This document shows positions 18,329 to 28,086 of a DNA stretch of 64,000 bases, piece by piece (the stretch's first letter is position 1; each line of letters opens with the position of its first letter). The DNA is from JARFQH01 sp963825595 (GTDB lineage: Bacteria > Desulfobacterota > Desulfobacteria > Desulfobacterales > SG8-13). A program made the translations under genes and the position numbers. The DNA is taken from NCBI GenBank assembly GCA_963825595.1, contig CAWGUE010000014.1, positions 62,001-126,000 of the forward strand, given 5' to 3'. Below the pieces are notes generated by a model that was given only the letters and a program-made list of their open reading frames with translations, was not told where the DNA came from and did no database searches.

Positions 18329-18982
18329 TTAGCGAAATTCCCGTCCCACCCAGATCACTTTGCCGATAATACGCACACCCTGACACTCGATAGCCTTAAG
18401 ATAAATCGGAGCATAATCCCTATTATCACTTAGCAATACCAGCTTGTTGGGATGTTTTTCAACCCGCTTGACCATGATGGTATCATCAACACCTACAGCA
18501 TAAACGGCTCCGGCAAGAATAGCCTTCTGGGATTCGTCAATCAGGACACTGTCGCCATCTTTCAGCTCTGGCTCCATGCTGTTTCCGAAAATATCCATCA
18601 GAACCATTCGCTCCGGAATTCCTTTGGTCCGCAGCCATTCCGTTTGAAATGCGTAATAACCCTGAACTTCCGCTCCGATCTCAAAAGAACCGCCGCCGGC
18701 GCTGAGCCGCGCCTTAACCTTTGGAATATGCTTGAAATGCAGCCCCTCGCCTGCCTCCGGCCGCAGATAGGTTTCCCCAATGCCGGATTCGATCCAATCC
18801 GGATTGAGGCTATAAATACGGAAAAGCTGCAGAATCCAGTTGGCCGGAATAGACTCTTTTTTACGCGCCTGGGTAATGGCGGAGCGGTTGACACGTAAAA
18901 TATTCGCCAACTCGGTTTGGGAATCGATGCCGGTTGCCAAAAATACGCGCTTTAGAAAAGATTCGAATTTGCCCGGCGGCAC
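18329..18982 (-). CDS. CI/LexA-like repressor with S24 peptidase domain
   Basis: A 217-residue phage-type repressor. The N-terminal helix-turn-helix (about residues 18-50: TELANILRVNRSAITQARK) resembles CI-type HTH domains. The C-terminal S24 domain has the nucleophile in GNSMEPEL (S135) and the general base in IMVKRVE (K172). A SAGGG stretch (about residues 94-98) is a candidate self-cleavage site. Such repressors are inactivated by RecA-stimulated self-cleavage on DNA damage. The GTG start at 18982 follows GGAGGG. A lone repressor without integrase or structural genes suggests a prophage remnant or a domesticated regulator. Confidence 0.88.
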   Translation of the reverse strand: MPPGKFESFLKRVFLATGIDSQTELANILRVNRSAITQARKKESIPANWILQLFRIYSLNPDWIESGIGETYLRPEAGEGLHFKHIPKVKARLSAGGGSFEIGAEVQGYYAFQTEWLRTKGIPERMVLMDIFGNSMEPELKDGDSVLIDESQKAILAGAVYAVGVDDTIMVKRVEKHPNKLVLLSDNRDYAPIYLKAIECQGVRIIGKVIWVGREFR

Positions 18983-19051
18983 TTTTCGCCCTCCAACACA
19001 CAATGTTAAGTTTTGGGTGGGCCCTCACAGTTGTCGAAAGGTGATTGATGG

Positions 19052-19078
19052 CGCATCACGTTTTAAAATGGTGATGCG
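19052..19078. promoter_or_regulatory. Inverted repeat, candidate operator of the S24 repressor
   Basis: CGCATCAC (19052-19059) and GTGATGCG (19071-19078) form a perfect 8-base inverted repeat around an AT-rich 11-base spacer, about 70 bases upstream of the repressor start. A further GTGAT half site lies at 19041. The size fits a dimer-binding operator. The rest of the gap 18983-19381 holds no convincing gene. Confidence 0.4.
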
Positions 19079-19381
19079 ATGTGAACCATTCTCACCCAAT
19101 GTGGACAAAACAATTAACATGGTTGTTTATATATTGCAACTCTTTTCTGCCAACTTAGGGATATTTTTCCCAACAGCCACAACGTCAATGTCTGTCTTGA
19201 CGGAAAAATGAAGACATCAATTTTAACGGTTAGCGATAAGGGGGAATCGACGGTCTATTCATGCGGCCGATTATTAAGGATTTTCAGAGGATTGTGGATT
19301 CGAGGATACCGACTGCCGCAGAGTGGCAAAACTGGCGATATCTCTCCATAACATGCGGTTGCTAACGATCGAATTGCTGGC

Positions 19382-19642
19382 TTACAGGACTTCCTGTTTG
19401 GTGCTGTCAAAAATATCCTTCCACTGGGAGTAGGGAATGACCTTTATTTCTTTGAGATCACTGGCCGGAATGAGACCGACGGTGGAATTTGGCAGGTAAT
19501 ATCCCTGCTGGCCTTTGTGAGGCCCCTCTTCGAGAACCCATCCGTCCTGTAAGGCAACTTTCTTCCCGACAATTTTCTGAACGCTATCAGTATTATAATT
19601 GGTCAGGCTGGACGGCTGGAAAATGGCTTCAAAGTACATCAT
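19382..19642 (-). CDS. Small hypothetical protein (86 aa)
   Basis: Starts MMYFEAIFQPSSL with a GGGGGTGA stretch upstream. The sequence looks like a small beta-barrel: KKVALQDGWVLEEG, then GQQGYYLPNSTVGLIP and KVIPYSQWKDIF. This could be an SH3-like fold, but no family is recognised. It lies upstream of the S24 repressor on the same strand, in the accessory stretch. Confidence 0.55.
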   Translation of the reverse strand: MMYFEAIFQPSSLTNYNTDSVQKIVGKKVALQDGWVLEEGPHKGQQGYYLPNSTVGLIPASDLKEIKVIPYSQWKDIFDSTKQEVL

Positions 19643-20151
19643 GGATCACCCCCAAAAAATTGAAGCGGCACCGTTTCCGGTCCGCTGTGAATATTTTTAC
19701 TGGATTTGTAGGGATTCGAAATACCGGCTGTAACCGTTGTAAATGTTTTTTTCCGGTTTGTGTTTGGGTGCGTCGGTTGGAACACTTTTTAACAAGCCCC
19801 TCAAGCTCGGCGGCTTTAAGATGTCTTTCTCGGGTGCAGAAACAAAGTGCCGTTACGGACAATATCTACCGTTGTACCGCAACGATTTTGTGTAAACTTT
19901 AAAATAAACACATTACCCGGCTCATGTCAAATAACAAATAAATAAAATTTCATTTGTGAGAGACGGAAAACAAAATTAAACCCTTGCGGTGATTCCGATT
20001 GACGAAAAACATCCCAGACAGTTATGTTGGCGCCTGAAGAAAATCAATCGGCGGCAGGAGCTGATTGCGGTTGATGTTCCGCGATGCGGGTTGATTGTTT
20101 TCAAGTTGGTAATTCCGGTTCAGAACCGCCTTAGAAAGGCCATAGCGTCAT
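19643..20151. other. Intergenic stretch without a recognised gene
   Basis: About 500 bases, AT-rich around 19890-19980. Short frames occur on both strands, but none has a ribosome site or a recognisable product. It may be the promoter region for the 20152 gene and adhE-like dehydrogenase downstream, but no clear -35/-10 pair was seen. Confidence 0.5.
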
Positions 20152-20334
20152 ATGTCTGTCCGTCTGATCGCCAGAGACCTATACCGTTTAATTGATTTGG
20201 TCGAAAAACTAAATAAAGAAATTGAAATTGCTCCGGCGGCGAAACAGGGAGAGCTGCTGGAGCAACTCCGCAAAGCCGTAGCCCTGCGCGACCAATTGCG
20301 CAGGGCATTGGACGGCAGCAAGAACGGCAAATAA
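20152..20334 (+). CDS. Small helical protein upstream of alcohol dehydrogenase
   Basis: A 60-residue protein predicted to be two helices (RDLYRLIDLVEKLNKEIE and GELLEQLRKAVALRDQLRRAL), separated by APAAKQ. The heptad pattern suggests a helical hairpin that may self-associate. It ends 34 bases before the iron alcohol dehydrogenase and is probably in its operon. The ribosome site is weak, so the start is uncertain. Confidence 0.55.
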   Translation: MSVRLIARDLYRLIDLVEKLNKEIEIAPAAKQGELLEQLRKAVALRDQLRRALDGSKNGK

Positions 20335-20368
20335 ATGTTGCGGGGAATGCACAGGAAAGGAAGCCATT

Positions 20369-21556
20369 ATGAACTCTTTGTCGACGTTCAGTTTCGAGCT
20401 GCCCACTCGAATCGAATATGGAATCGGGGCGGTTGAAAAGCTCGCCGATGAACTTGAATTGCGCAACGTGAAGAATGTCATGTTGATCACCGATGTCCGC
20501 CTCGCTTCTTCAGGTCTGTTGTCCCGCTTCACGACCCACCTGGGAGTAAAACGGATCAGCTATGATGTCTTTACCCGGGTCGAAGCCAATCCTAAGGATT
20601 ACAATGTTGAGGAAGGCGCTCAAAAAGCGGCATTTTTAAAACCGGACTGTCTCGTTGCTATCGGTGGCGGCAGCCCGATTGACTGTGCCAAAGCCATCAG
20701 TGTTGTGGCGCCCGGTGGGGGTCGGGTCCAGGACTATGTGGGAAAGGGTCAAATTACCGGAGATGTTTTGCCGCTGATCGCTATCCCCACGACAGCCGGA
20801 AGCGGCAGCGAAGTGACTTTCAGCGCCGTAATTACCGACAGTCAGCAACACTTTAAATTCAGCCTTAAAGATCCTAAAATCGCGCCCCGGGTCGCCATCG
20901 TAGATCCCGAACTGACAAGGAGCATGCCGCCGGCACTCACGGCCGCAACCGGTATGGATGCTCTTACCCACGCTATCGAAGCGTACACTGCCAAGGCCTC
21001 CGAACCAATGGCGGATGCTGCCGCCCTATATGCGGTGGAGATGATTTTTCGCCATCTCAAATCCGCTGTTTCGGACGGTCAGAACCTCGAAGCGCGATCA
21101 GGGATGCTGCTGGGAAGTGTTCTGGCTGCCATTGCTTTCAGCCATTCCGATGTGGCCGCCGTTCATTGTATCGCTGAAGCGCTCGGCGGTAAGTACGACC
21201 TCCCCCATGGCGTGTGCAACGCCGTCGTCCTTCCGGCGATCATGGATTACAACCTGGATTTCTGCGCCGAAAAATATGCGCGTATCGCCCGAGCAATGGG
21301 ATTCAACGATAGGAATGTTCACATGCGGGCTCAAAAAGCAGTTGCAGCGGTTAAGAAGTTGGCCTCTGACGTCAACCTGCCCAGATTCAACGAACTGGGC
21401 GTCAGGGAGGCTGATTTTGATGAACTGGCCCGAAACAGCGTGGCCAATGGCAGCAATTCGGGAAATCCCCGCTCTATGGACAAGGACGATTATCTGCAGA
21501 TCTTCAGTATCCTCAGCGGAACAACAGAATCCGCCGCCGGGGCAAAGAGATCTTGA
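20369..21556 (+). CDS. Iron-containing (type III) alcohol dehydrogenase
   Basis: A 395-residue group III alcohol dehydrogenase. The NAD-binding region has IGGGSPIDCAKA and PTTAGSGSEVT. Metal ligands appear in GMDALTHAIEAY (Asp and His) and in HCIAEALGGKYDLPHG (two His), the standard set. It interconverts primary alcohols and aldehydes with NAD in the cytoplasm. AGGAAAGGAAG precedes the start. A TPR protein follows 43 bases downstream on the same strand. The full set of ligands predicts an active enzyme; the substrate is not clear. Confidence 0.93.
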   Translation: MNSLSTFSFELPTRIEYGIGAVEKLADELELRNVKNVMLITDVRLASSGLLSRFTTHLGVKRISYDVFTRVEANPKDYNVEEGAQKAAFLKPDCLVAIGGGSPIDCAKAISVVAPGGGRVQDYVGKGQITGDVLPLIAIPTTAGSGSEVTFSAVITDSQQHFKFSLKDPKIAPRVAIVDPELTRSMPPALTAATGMDALTHAIEAYTAKASEPMADAAALYAVEMIFRHLKSAVSDGQNLEARSGMLLGSVLAAIAFSHSDVAAVHCIAEALGGKYDLPHGVCNAVVLPAIMDYNLDFCAEKYARIARAMGFNDRNVHMRAQKAVAAVKKLASDVNLPRFNELGVREADFDELARNSVANGSNSGNPRSMDKDDYLQIFSILSGTTESAAGAKRS

Positions 21557-21599
21557 GAAACCTTCGGCTGACCGCTTAGGGCGATTGAATTCAAACGCA

Positions 21600-22880
21600 A
21601 TGAATTTTTTCAAGTTTATAAAAGGTAAGACCCCTTTGCAGCACGAACAGAAGGGGGACCTGCACTTTGCTTCCGGAGACTGGGGAAAAGCCAAGCTCGC
21701 GTACGATTCTGCTTTGGAAAAACTGGAGATGGAACCGACCCCAGACAGCGAGCAGATCGAGCGTCTGAAGCAAAAACATCGCCGCTGCAAAGAGGCATTA
21801 TCCCGCCAGCACCGTCGGAGCGGCGATGACCTCCTCGATGCCGGTTACCCGAAGGAAGCCCGAGAGTATTACCTTCTCGGGCTGGAATTGACGGAAGATG
21901 CACAGCTGCGGTCATCACTGGAGGATCGCCTGGAAAAAACAGATCCTCCGGCGAATGGCGAACGTAGCGCGGCGGCATTGGTCGATTTTACGGCTCATGA
22001 GGAAGTGACCGAAAATGAAAACGTTTTCGAAGACGACGACACCTACTTCATTGCCCTGTGCAACACCCTTCCGGTAGAAGTCCGTAAGACCTATAAGCGT
22101 TATGGACAGCCATTTAAAAACGGTTACATCGCTCTGAACCGGGGTGATTTTGAAACAGCAGTGGAAGCACTGACCCGGGCGCAGGCGGATTATCCGTCCG
22201 ATGGCAGCTACATTGCGCTCGAATTGGCGACGGCTTACGTGAACCTTGAGAAATTCGAAGCCGCCCGCGACTTGCTGGAAAGGTTTCTCCATCGTCACCC
22301 GGATGCTCTGCCGGCCTATCGCATGTTATGCGAAATCTTTTGGGATAACGGTGACTATGCCCTTGCTGAACGCCTGCTGGCCTCGATACCCCAAAGCCTG
22401 CGAGATTCCCAGGCCTTTGTTCTGCTACACGGTGAAACCATTTATCGACAGAAACGGTATTCCGAAGCCGCCGCCTGGTACCGAACGGCCCTGAATACAT
22501 ACCGTTGGAACGAAAATATCGCCCGGGCTCTGGCCGTCACCCTCGAGTCTTCCAACCAGGCAGGTCCGGCCCGTGACCTGTACGGAGAAATCATACAGCG
22601 CTGCAGCAGTTGTGCAGCCCCATCAGCATATCCCGCACACATCGACCCATTCACCCGGCGACGCTATGCCGAACTTAGCCTGGCAGCCGGCGACCATTCA
22701 ACCAAAATTCTCGAGCTTTTCCTATCCCTGGTGCGTGACGATCCGGTCAATGCCAAAACGTATTACGGGAGCATCAGTCGAATTTATTTTGAACGTGGAG
22801 ACGAAACCGAAGCGCTTCGGTTTCGAATGTTTGCGGACAAGATCGAAAACAGCGGGACCGATAGCGACACCGAGCGTTGA
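21600..22880 (+). CDS. Tetratricopeptide-repeat protein
   Basis: A 426-residue protein dominated by helical repeats. TPR-like units are visible as GDLHFASGDWGKAKLAYDSA (about residues 19-38), GDDLLDAGYPKEAREYYLLG, GYIALNRGDFETAVEALTRA and HGETIYRQKRYSEAAAWYRT. There is no signal peptide, so it is probably cytoplasmic or attached to a membrane partner. A longer upstream frame overlaps the dehydrogenase, but MNFFKFIKG at 21600 is the natural start. TPR proteins are scaffolds; the partner is unknown. It ends 83 bases before the convergent hybrid kinase. Confidence 0.85.
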   Translation: MNFFKFIKGKTPLQHEQKGDLHFASGDWGKAKLAYDSALEKLEMEPTPDSEQIERLKQKHRRCKEALSRQHRRSGDDLLDAGYPKEAREYYLLGLELTEDAQLRSSLEDRLEKTDPPANGERSAAALVDFTAHEEVTENENVFEDDDTYFIALCNTLPVEVRKTYKRYGQPFKNGYIALNRGDFETAVEALTRAQADYPSDGSYIALELATAYVNLEKFEAARDLLERFLHRHPDALPAYRMLCEIFWDNGDYALAERLLASIPQSLRDSQAFVLLHGETIYRQKRYSEAAAWYRTALNTYRWNENIARALAVTLESSNQAGPARDLYGEIIQRCSSCAAPSAYPAHIDPFTRRRYAELSLAAGDHSTKILELFLSLVRDDPVNAKTYYGSISRIYFERGDETEALRFRMFADKIENSGTDSDTER

Positions 22881-22963
22881 GGTCGGACCTATCAGGCTGG
22901 TATGCATTGTCGGCAGCGGGCAACAGTCCGTCCGGAGTCTTTAGGCACTGCCCGAGATGACTC

Positions 22964-25198
22964 CTAACCCGTTTTGCGGGACTGAAGGAGGACGGTTGCC
23001 AGTTTTTGGGCCAATGTCGCCATCGTATACGGTTTCTGGATGAAACCGTGGGCACCCTGATTGAGGATTTCCTGGGCCGGTCCGTTCAGCGAGTATCCGC
23101 TGCAAACGATGACCTTGAGATTGGGGCGAGAATTCAAAAGGCTCGCACAGACATCCCTGCCCCCCATGTCCGGCAGAACGATGTCAAGCAGGGCCAGATC
23201 GATATCGCCATTGAATGATTCTGCTATTTGTATAGCCTCTGCACCGTTTTGTGCTTGCAAAACATTGTATCCGAGTTTATCCAGCATCGAGCAGGTCACA
23301 TCCATGACCATCTCTTCATCTTCTATAACCAATATGGTGCCTTCAGACACACGCTTCTGTGGCACGACGGAATCTGCCGTCACACGTCCGCCTTCAACAG
23401 CCGGCAAGTAAATTTTAACGGTAGTGCCTTTGCCCACAGCCGATTCGACCGAAATCCAACCATTGTGGTTTTTGACGATACCGTAAACCGATGCCATCCC
23501 AAGGCCTCGCCCCTGGAACTTGGTACTGTAGAACGGTTCGAAAATGCGATTTCGCGTCTCTTCATCCATCCCTTTACCGTCGTCCGTGATCGTCAGAAGC
23601 CCGAAATCCCCCGAGGTCAGCCCCGGTTCGGCGTTGGCCTCATCCTCGGTAACGGTTTTGTTGGCGCCGGTAATCAGCACCCGGCCGTTATCGTCGATGG
23701 CTTCGGATGCATTCGACAGGATCCCCGAAAGGACGGTTTGCATCTGGGTCATATCGATGTCGACACTGGTAACATCATCGGGCAATTCCGTCTCAACCAG
23801 GATGGAGGGCTTGAGAGAATGTTTGACCAGCGGGAGCGTTTCACGGACAAACTCGCTTAACGATATACGGCCGATCTGGTATTTTCCGCCACGGGCATAT
23901 GACAAAAGTTGACCGGTCAAGTGTGCCATGCGCTCAATGGAATTTTCCATTGGTGCGAAATATCGTTGAAACCGCTTATTCTCCGTGGCGTCCAGTTTCA
24001 ACAGTTCGATATTGCCCGAAATCGCCGAAAGAAGATTGTTGAACTGGTGTGCGATACCTCCGGCCAGAGTCGCAATAGCCTCCATCTTGCGCGCCTGTTC
24101 GAGCTGTTTTTCAAGTAGGCGCCGCTCTCCTTCGGCCCGCTTGCGCTCGGTAATCGGAACGACCAGCTCCAGGGCGGAGGTAACATTCCCTGTCGCATCC
24201 CGGATGGGTGTGGCAATGATCTGCGACCAGACGACATTCCCCTCGGAATCCCGTCCCGCCTGCTCGTGCACCGCTTCTTCCTTGCCGTCCTCAAAAACCT
24301 CTCTGACTCCGCAACCGACACAAATATCAGAGCGCTGATTGTAGGCCTCAAAACAGGGCTTACCCTCCAGATCGCCGAACATTTTCTTTAAAACGGCATT
24401 GGCCCACAAAGTGCGGTAATCCCGTGAGATGACCGCCAGACCTGCACCGATGCTGCGGGTAATTCGATCCAGGGTGTCTCGTTCAACCCGCAGGGCCTCT
24501 TCGGCTTTCTTGCGTATCTCGACTTCCTGTCGAAGATTTTCTCGAGCTTCGAGAAGATCGGCCCGTTCGCGCTTGATGATTTCCTTGGCGGACTTTTCCT
24601 TTTCAGCCGACGCCTGAAGCCCGTGGACCAGCACTGAAACCGATATGGCTGCCCCGGCATTGAGTGCCAAAAAATTTGCACCGGCTGCGATGGCGCGTGC
24701 CATGCTCGGGAAAAACGGCAGGTCGGCTGCCAGGTGTCCGTTGAATATCAGCCAGCCAATGACGCCCAAGGAAATTCCGTTCAGGACCACAGCCAATAGG
24801 GCGGCTTTCAAACCGAGCAGCAGTCCCGTAAAAACAGCGACCGCAAACAACCAGGCCGGACCTCCGCTCAATGGACCCACGTGCACCGTCACCCAAATAC
24901 CGACGCCAAGCAACACCAATAATATACCCGTTGCCCGCAGTTCATACGACCATCGAGGAAAGGCGACCAGGACGACGACCCCCACATACATGCAGACGTC
25001 AAATAAAATCAGACCCCACAGTTTTTCGTTGATGGCCAGAGCCAGTGCGGGTATTAGGGCCACAAGCCCAAAAACCAGGGCCGTGCCGAGCATTGCATTT
25101 AAAATGAATTCACGCCAGTAAGACAGGCCGTCTTCACGCGTAACAGTGGAGGGGACGAATAGTTTCTTAAAGGCAGATTGGATGGTTCTGACGGTCAT
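22964..25198 (-). CDS. Membrane hybrid sensor histidine kinase
   Basis: A 744-residue protein: about six membrane helices (residues 30-195), a coiled coil (195-240), a PAS domain (about 240-350), HisKA with phosphoacceptor H384 (GGIAHQFNNLL), an HATPase domain with DDGKGMD and GRGLGMA, and a C-terminal receiver with phosphoacceptor D672 (ALLDIVLPDMGG). The PAS domain holds C293 and C296 (ICVGC), a cysteine pattern often seen in sulfate-reducer PAS domains. The order suggests a phosphorelay that needs a separate Hpt or regulator, none of which is adjacent. Signal unknown. Confidence 0.92.
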   Translation of the reverse strand: MTVRTIQSAFKKLFVPSTVTREDGLSYWREFILNAMLGTALVFGLVALIPALALAINEKLWGLILFDVCMYVGVVVLVAFPRWSYELRATGILLVLLGVGIWVTVHVGPLSGGPAWLFAVAVFTGLLLGLKAALLAVVLNGISLGVIGWLIFNGHLAADLPFFPSMARAIAAGANFLALNAGAAISVSVLVHGLQASAEKEKSAKEIIKRERADLLEARENLRQEVEIRKKAEEALRVERDTLDRITRSIGAGLAVISRDYRTLWANAVLKKMFGDLEGKPCFEAYNQRSDICVGCGVREVFEDGKEEAVHEQAGRDSEGNVVWSQIIATPIRDATGNVTSALELVVPITERKRAEGERRLLEKQLEQARKMEAIATLAGGIAHQFNNLLSAISGNIELLKLDATENKRFQRYFAPMENSIERMAHLTGQLLSYARGGKYQIGRISLSEFVRETLPLVKHSLKPSILVETELPDDVTSVDIDMTQMQTVLSGILSNASEAIDDNGRVLITGANKTVTEDEANAEPGLTSGDFGLLTITDDGKGMDEETRNRIFEPFYSTKFQGRGLGMASVYGIVKNHNGWISVESAVGKGTTVKIYLPAVEGGRVTADSVVPQKRVSEGTILVIEDEEMVMDVTCSMLDKLGYNVLQAQNGAEAIQIAESFNGDIDLALLDIVLPDMGGRDVCASLLNSRPNLKVIVCSGYSLNGPAQEILNQGAHGFIQKPYTMATLAQKLATVLLQSRKTG

Positions 25199-25632
25199 TG
25201 GTTAACTTGTGGGTCGTGCGAGATCAAAATTTCGGCGGTCTCCTGAAAACCATTCGGTTTCGGGGTCAGCTCGTTTCGCCCGGTTTGAGTTGGTTCACGT
25301 TGAATCCGACCGGTTTTTCTCGCCGACAGGGCGGTCACTGCTTTGATCGGAAAAATCTAAATCCCAATAATACTATAACCCGAAATCCGCTGGAAAAGCA
25401 ATCAGTAAGTTTTGAAATTATTGATATTTATACTGTTTTGGCTATGGTAGACAGGCCCTTGCGACGGCAACGTTCAGATTGTATTGCGCCGTGAAAATCA
25501 TTCCACCCTGACCAATGGCACTAATTGGAGACCAAATAACGAAAACACGCCATTCTTCGGCCGCAACGCCTCCGATTGCGGAGATTACCGCGGATGAAAA
25601 ACAATTGCGCCTGGCCAGACCGTTCGAGGGAT
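25199..25632. other. Intergenic stretch without a recognised gene
   Basis: About 430 bases between the start of the hybrid kinase and the end of the GlsB-like gene. Only short frames without ribosome sites are present. An AT-rich patch lies near 25380-25450. No repeat or terminator was recognised. Confidence 0.5.
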
Positions 25633-25881
25633 TTACTTCTTTATCTTGCGGTAAGCAAACAAAAGCAGCACCGCACCGCCGACAGCAATAACAAGGCTGC
25701 GAAAGTCGAAACCGGATACTTTACCGAAACCGATGAAGGTCCCGATCCACCCCCCGACCACAGCCCCGGCAATGCCGAGCAGAATCGTAACGATCAGTCC
25801 TCCCGGATCTTTGCCCGGCATAATCCATTTGGCCAGTGCACCGACGACCAACCCCAGTAGAATCCACATGATGATCCCCAT
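25633..25881 (-). CDS. GlsB/YeaQ/YmgE family membrane protein
   Basis: An 82-residue protein of the transglycosylase-associated (GlsB/YeaQ/YmgE) family. It has three hydrophobic segments, with the family signature GALAKWIMPGKDPGG and GIAGAVVGGWIG, and a short basic tail. Such proteins are induced by stress in many bacteria; the molecular role is unknown. AAGGAGCG precedes the start. It is a single-gene unit. Confidence 0.9.
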   Translation of the reverse strand: MGIIMWILLGLVVGALAKWIMPGKDPGGLIVTILLGIAGAVVGGWIGTFIGFGKVSGFDFRSLVIAVGGAVLLLFAYRKIKK

Positions 25882-25958
25882 GGTCTCGCTCCTTGATCTT
25901 TTTTATGAGTGACTCGTAGCCGGCCGACAGACCGGTTGAATTATTTCTGCATCATCTT

Positions 25959-26975
25959 TTAATCGGGAATACAGTGATCGGCTCTGAAGAAAGCCACCAG
26001 GCTTTCAACCAGCTCGGCCATGAATGCGATGTCCAATGTCTCCATTGTATCAGATGCCAGATGATAATGCGGGTTACGGTAAAATGCCGAATCGGTGATC
26101 ATTACCGCCTGATACCCATGGTCCCAGAATGAAGCATGGTCGCTGAGTCTTACGTTCGGCACGACCCAGCCGTTAAAAGGCACTGTCAGAGAAATCACCG
26201 GCAGCTGCGGGTTTTTTTTGAATGCCTTTGAAAGCCCGCGCAAAAGCGGTCGCGAATTGAAATTGCCGACGAGGCCGATGAAATTGCCTTCTCGGGGGTA
26301 GCCGAAAAACATCAATGGAAAGGGATACCGCTGACACCCCGGTCTTCGGCAGCTGTACCCCACCATTTCCAGGCAGATCATACCGTCAATCTGCATCTTT
26401 TCCTTTTGCGCCTTTTCAGCGAATATGCGGCTGCCCATGTAGCGTGTAGCGTACACCGGCGGTTCTTCCAGCGCAAAGGAGACAAAGGTGACCATGACAT
26501 CCAGTCTTTCACGGCTTGCCAGTAAATTCAGTTGTCGCGCCGTCTCCAACTGAACAGCAATGGCGCTGGCATTGTCGTCGGCCCCGACAGTACCGGCAAC
26601 CGAATCGTAATGCGCACCCACGACGTAATGAACGGTGGCGCCGTGTGCCGGCTTTAGCGTAGCAACGACATTGTTCACGGTGATCTGGCGGTATCTGTAG
26701 GGCTCATAACGGACCGGCAGCTGGTTGCTTTCATAACATGAATGGATGTATGCGGCTGACCTATCCAGATTTTCCGGAATACGAACGCTGCGCTCACCGA
26801 TGGTGCGGGTCATCATGGAGAGATGTTCTTGCAGTCGCATTCGGGTTTGGTGACTGTCGCACATAGCCGGCACCTCGCTGTGTGACGGGTCGGCAGACGT
26901 AACACAAGCCATCAAAAAAACCAGCAGTCCGACGAAGGCTTTGACAATAAAGATCATAATACCATATGGCTTCAT
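25959..26975 (-). CDS. M28-family zinc aminopeptidase, probable lipoprotein
   Basis: A 338-residue M28 peptidase. The metal site appears as VGAHYDSVAGTVGADDNASA, holding His and Asp ligands, followed by SFALEEPP (catalytic Glu and Glu ligand), a later Asp and DHASFWDHGY (His ligand). The N-terminus is a hydrophobic signal segment ending LMAC, a good lipobox, so the mature protein is probably lipid-anchored and acts outside the cytoplasm. The ATG at 26975 was chosen because it places the signal segment at the N-terminus; the open frame continues 35 codons upstream. It is divergent from the patatin gene. Confidence 0.88.
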   Translation of the reverse strand: MKPYGIMIFIVKAFVGLLVFLMACVTSADPSHSEVPAMCDSHQTRMRLQEHLSMMTRTIGERSVRIPENLDRSAAYIHSCYESNQLPVRYEPYRYRQITVNNVVATLKPAHGATVHYVVGAHYDSVAGTVGADDNASAIAVQLETARQLNLLASRERLDVMVTFVSFALEEPPVYATRYMGSRIFAEKAQKEKMQIDGMICLEMVGYSCRRPGCQRYPFPLMFFGYPREGNFIGLVGNFNSRPLLRGLSKAFKKNPQLPVISLTVPFNGWVVPNVRLSDHASFWDHGYQAVMITDSAFYRNPHYHLASDTMETLDIAFMAELVESLVAFFRADHCIPD

Positions 26976-27109
26976 AATCAAACGCGAAACACCCCTTTGG
27001 GGGCAGCCGTCTGCCCGACAGGAGAATATGAGGTCAATCGTCATCGGCGCAGAGATCGAATGCCCCCTTTCACAACTCACAGCGCAAAGCGCTTTGCCCG
27101 GGAGGAAAC

Positions 27110-28039
27110 ATGAAAAATTACCGTGTTCTCGCCATTGACGGCGGTGGAATTCGAGGCATTGTAACGACTATCCTACTGCAGCGCATTGTGTCTACTCCGG
27201 GATTAGAAAATTTCTTCGATGCCACCGACCTGATGGCCGGAACCTCTTCGGGTGGACTTATCGCCCTCGGCATCGCCCATCAGGTAAATCTGGCAGAACT
27301 CCGGGATCTTTTTGTCAGCAGCGGTCCAAAAATATTCGACGATTCCTGGCTGGACGACCTCGTGGATCTTGGAAAACTGAGAGGTGCAGACTACTCGATC
27401 ACGCCTCTGCGCCGGGATTTGATGAGACTGTTTGGATCCGCCACCCTGGGCCAACTGAAGAAGAGGGTTCTGATTCCGTCATTCGACCTCGACAACGAGG
27501 ATCCGCATCGACGAACCTGGAAACCGAAACTCTTCCATAATTTTACCGGGCGAGACAACGACAGAAGTGCACCGGTTTACAAAGTCGGTCTGTACACAAG
27601 TGCCGCACCGACCTATTTCCCCTCTGTGGACGGATACATCGACGGGGGTGTCTACGCCGGCAATCCCAGCATGTGCGCCCTTGCACAAACCCAAGACAGA
27701 AGATACCGTCCCACGCCGTCTTTGGACAAAATTACCCTATTTTCTATGGGAACCGGCACCAGTCTCCAGTTTATTAAAGGTCGCTCTCATGACTGGGGGT
27801 ACGTCCAGTGGGTCAAGCCCTTGCTGAATCTCATGCTGGACGGCCCGGCGGGAATTGCCGATTATCAATGCCAACAGATTCTCGATGACAGATACCACCG
27901 TCTGGCACCGGCTTTCCCCCCTGGCCGATCGGTTCCCATGGATGACACCACAAAAATCCCTTACCTGATCGAATTTGCCGAATCGCTTCCGATCCAAAAA
28001 ACGGTTAAATGGCTTAAAAAACATTGGCGTACAAACTGA
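27110..28039 (+). CDS. Patatin-like phospholipase
   Basis: A 309-residue patatin-domain lipid acyl hydrolase. It has the oxyanion loop DGGGIRG (residues 10-16), the nucleophile elbow GTSSG (44-48, nucleophile S46) and the catalytic Asp in YIDGGVYAGNP. No signal peptide or membrane segment is seen, so it is cytoplasmic or delivered otherwise. GGGAGG precedes the start. Both catalytic residues of the Ser-Asp dyad are present. Related enzymes serve in membrane turnover, and some are effectors in defence systems; no defence partner genes are adjacent here. Confidence 0.92.
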   Translation: MKNYRVLAIDGGGIRGIVTTILLQRIVSTPGLENFFDATDLMAGTSSGGLIALGIAHQVNLAELRDLFVSSGPKIFDDSWLDDLVDLGKLRGADYSITPLRRDLMRLFGSATLGQLKKRVLIPSFDLDNEDPHRRTWKPKLFHNFTGRDNDRSAPVYKVGLYTSAAPTYFPSVDGYIDGGVYAGNPSMCALAQTQDRRYRPTPSLDKITLFSMGTGTSLQFIKGRSHDWGYVQWVKPLLNLMLDGPAGIADYQCQQILDDRYHRLAPAFPPGRSVPMDDTTKIPYLIEFAESLPIQKTVKWLKKHWRTN

Positions 28040-28086
28040 TACGATTCATCATCGATAGGCCCGTCACTGAACCCGAGACAATCTAT

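Noticed and set aside
19208..19351. 47-residue open frame divergent from the S24 repressor
   Set aside because: Weak ribosome site, basic product without any fold pattern; could be a small regulator, but no support was found.
19705..19722. TTCGAATCC-like segment (minus strand) resembling a tRNA T-loop
   Set aside because: The flanking bases do not form a T-arm stem and no other tRNA arms were found.
27110..28039. Patatin gene as an effector of an anti-phage system
   Set aside because: No nucleotide cyclase, sensor or other defence partner is adjacent; a housekeeping phospholipase is the simpler reading.
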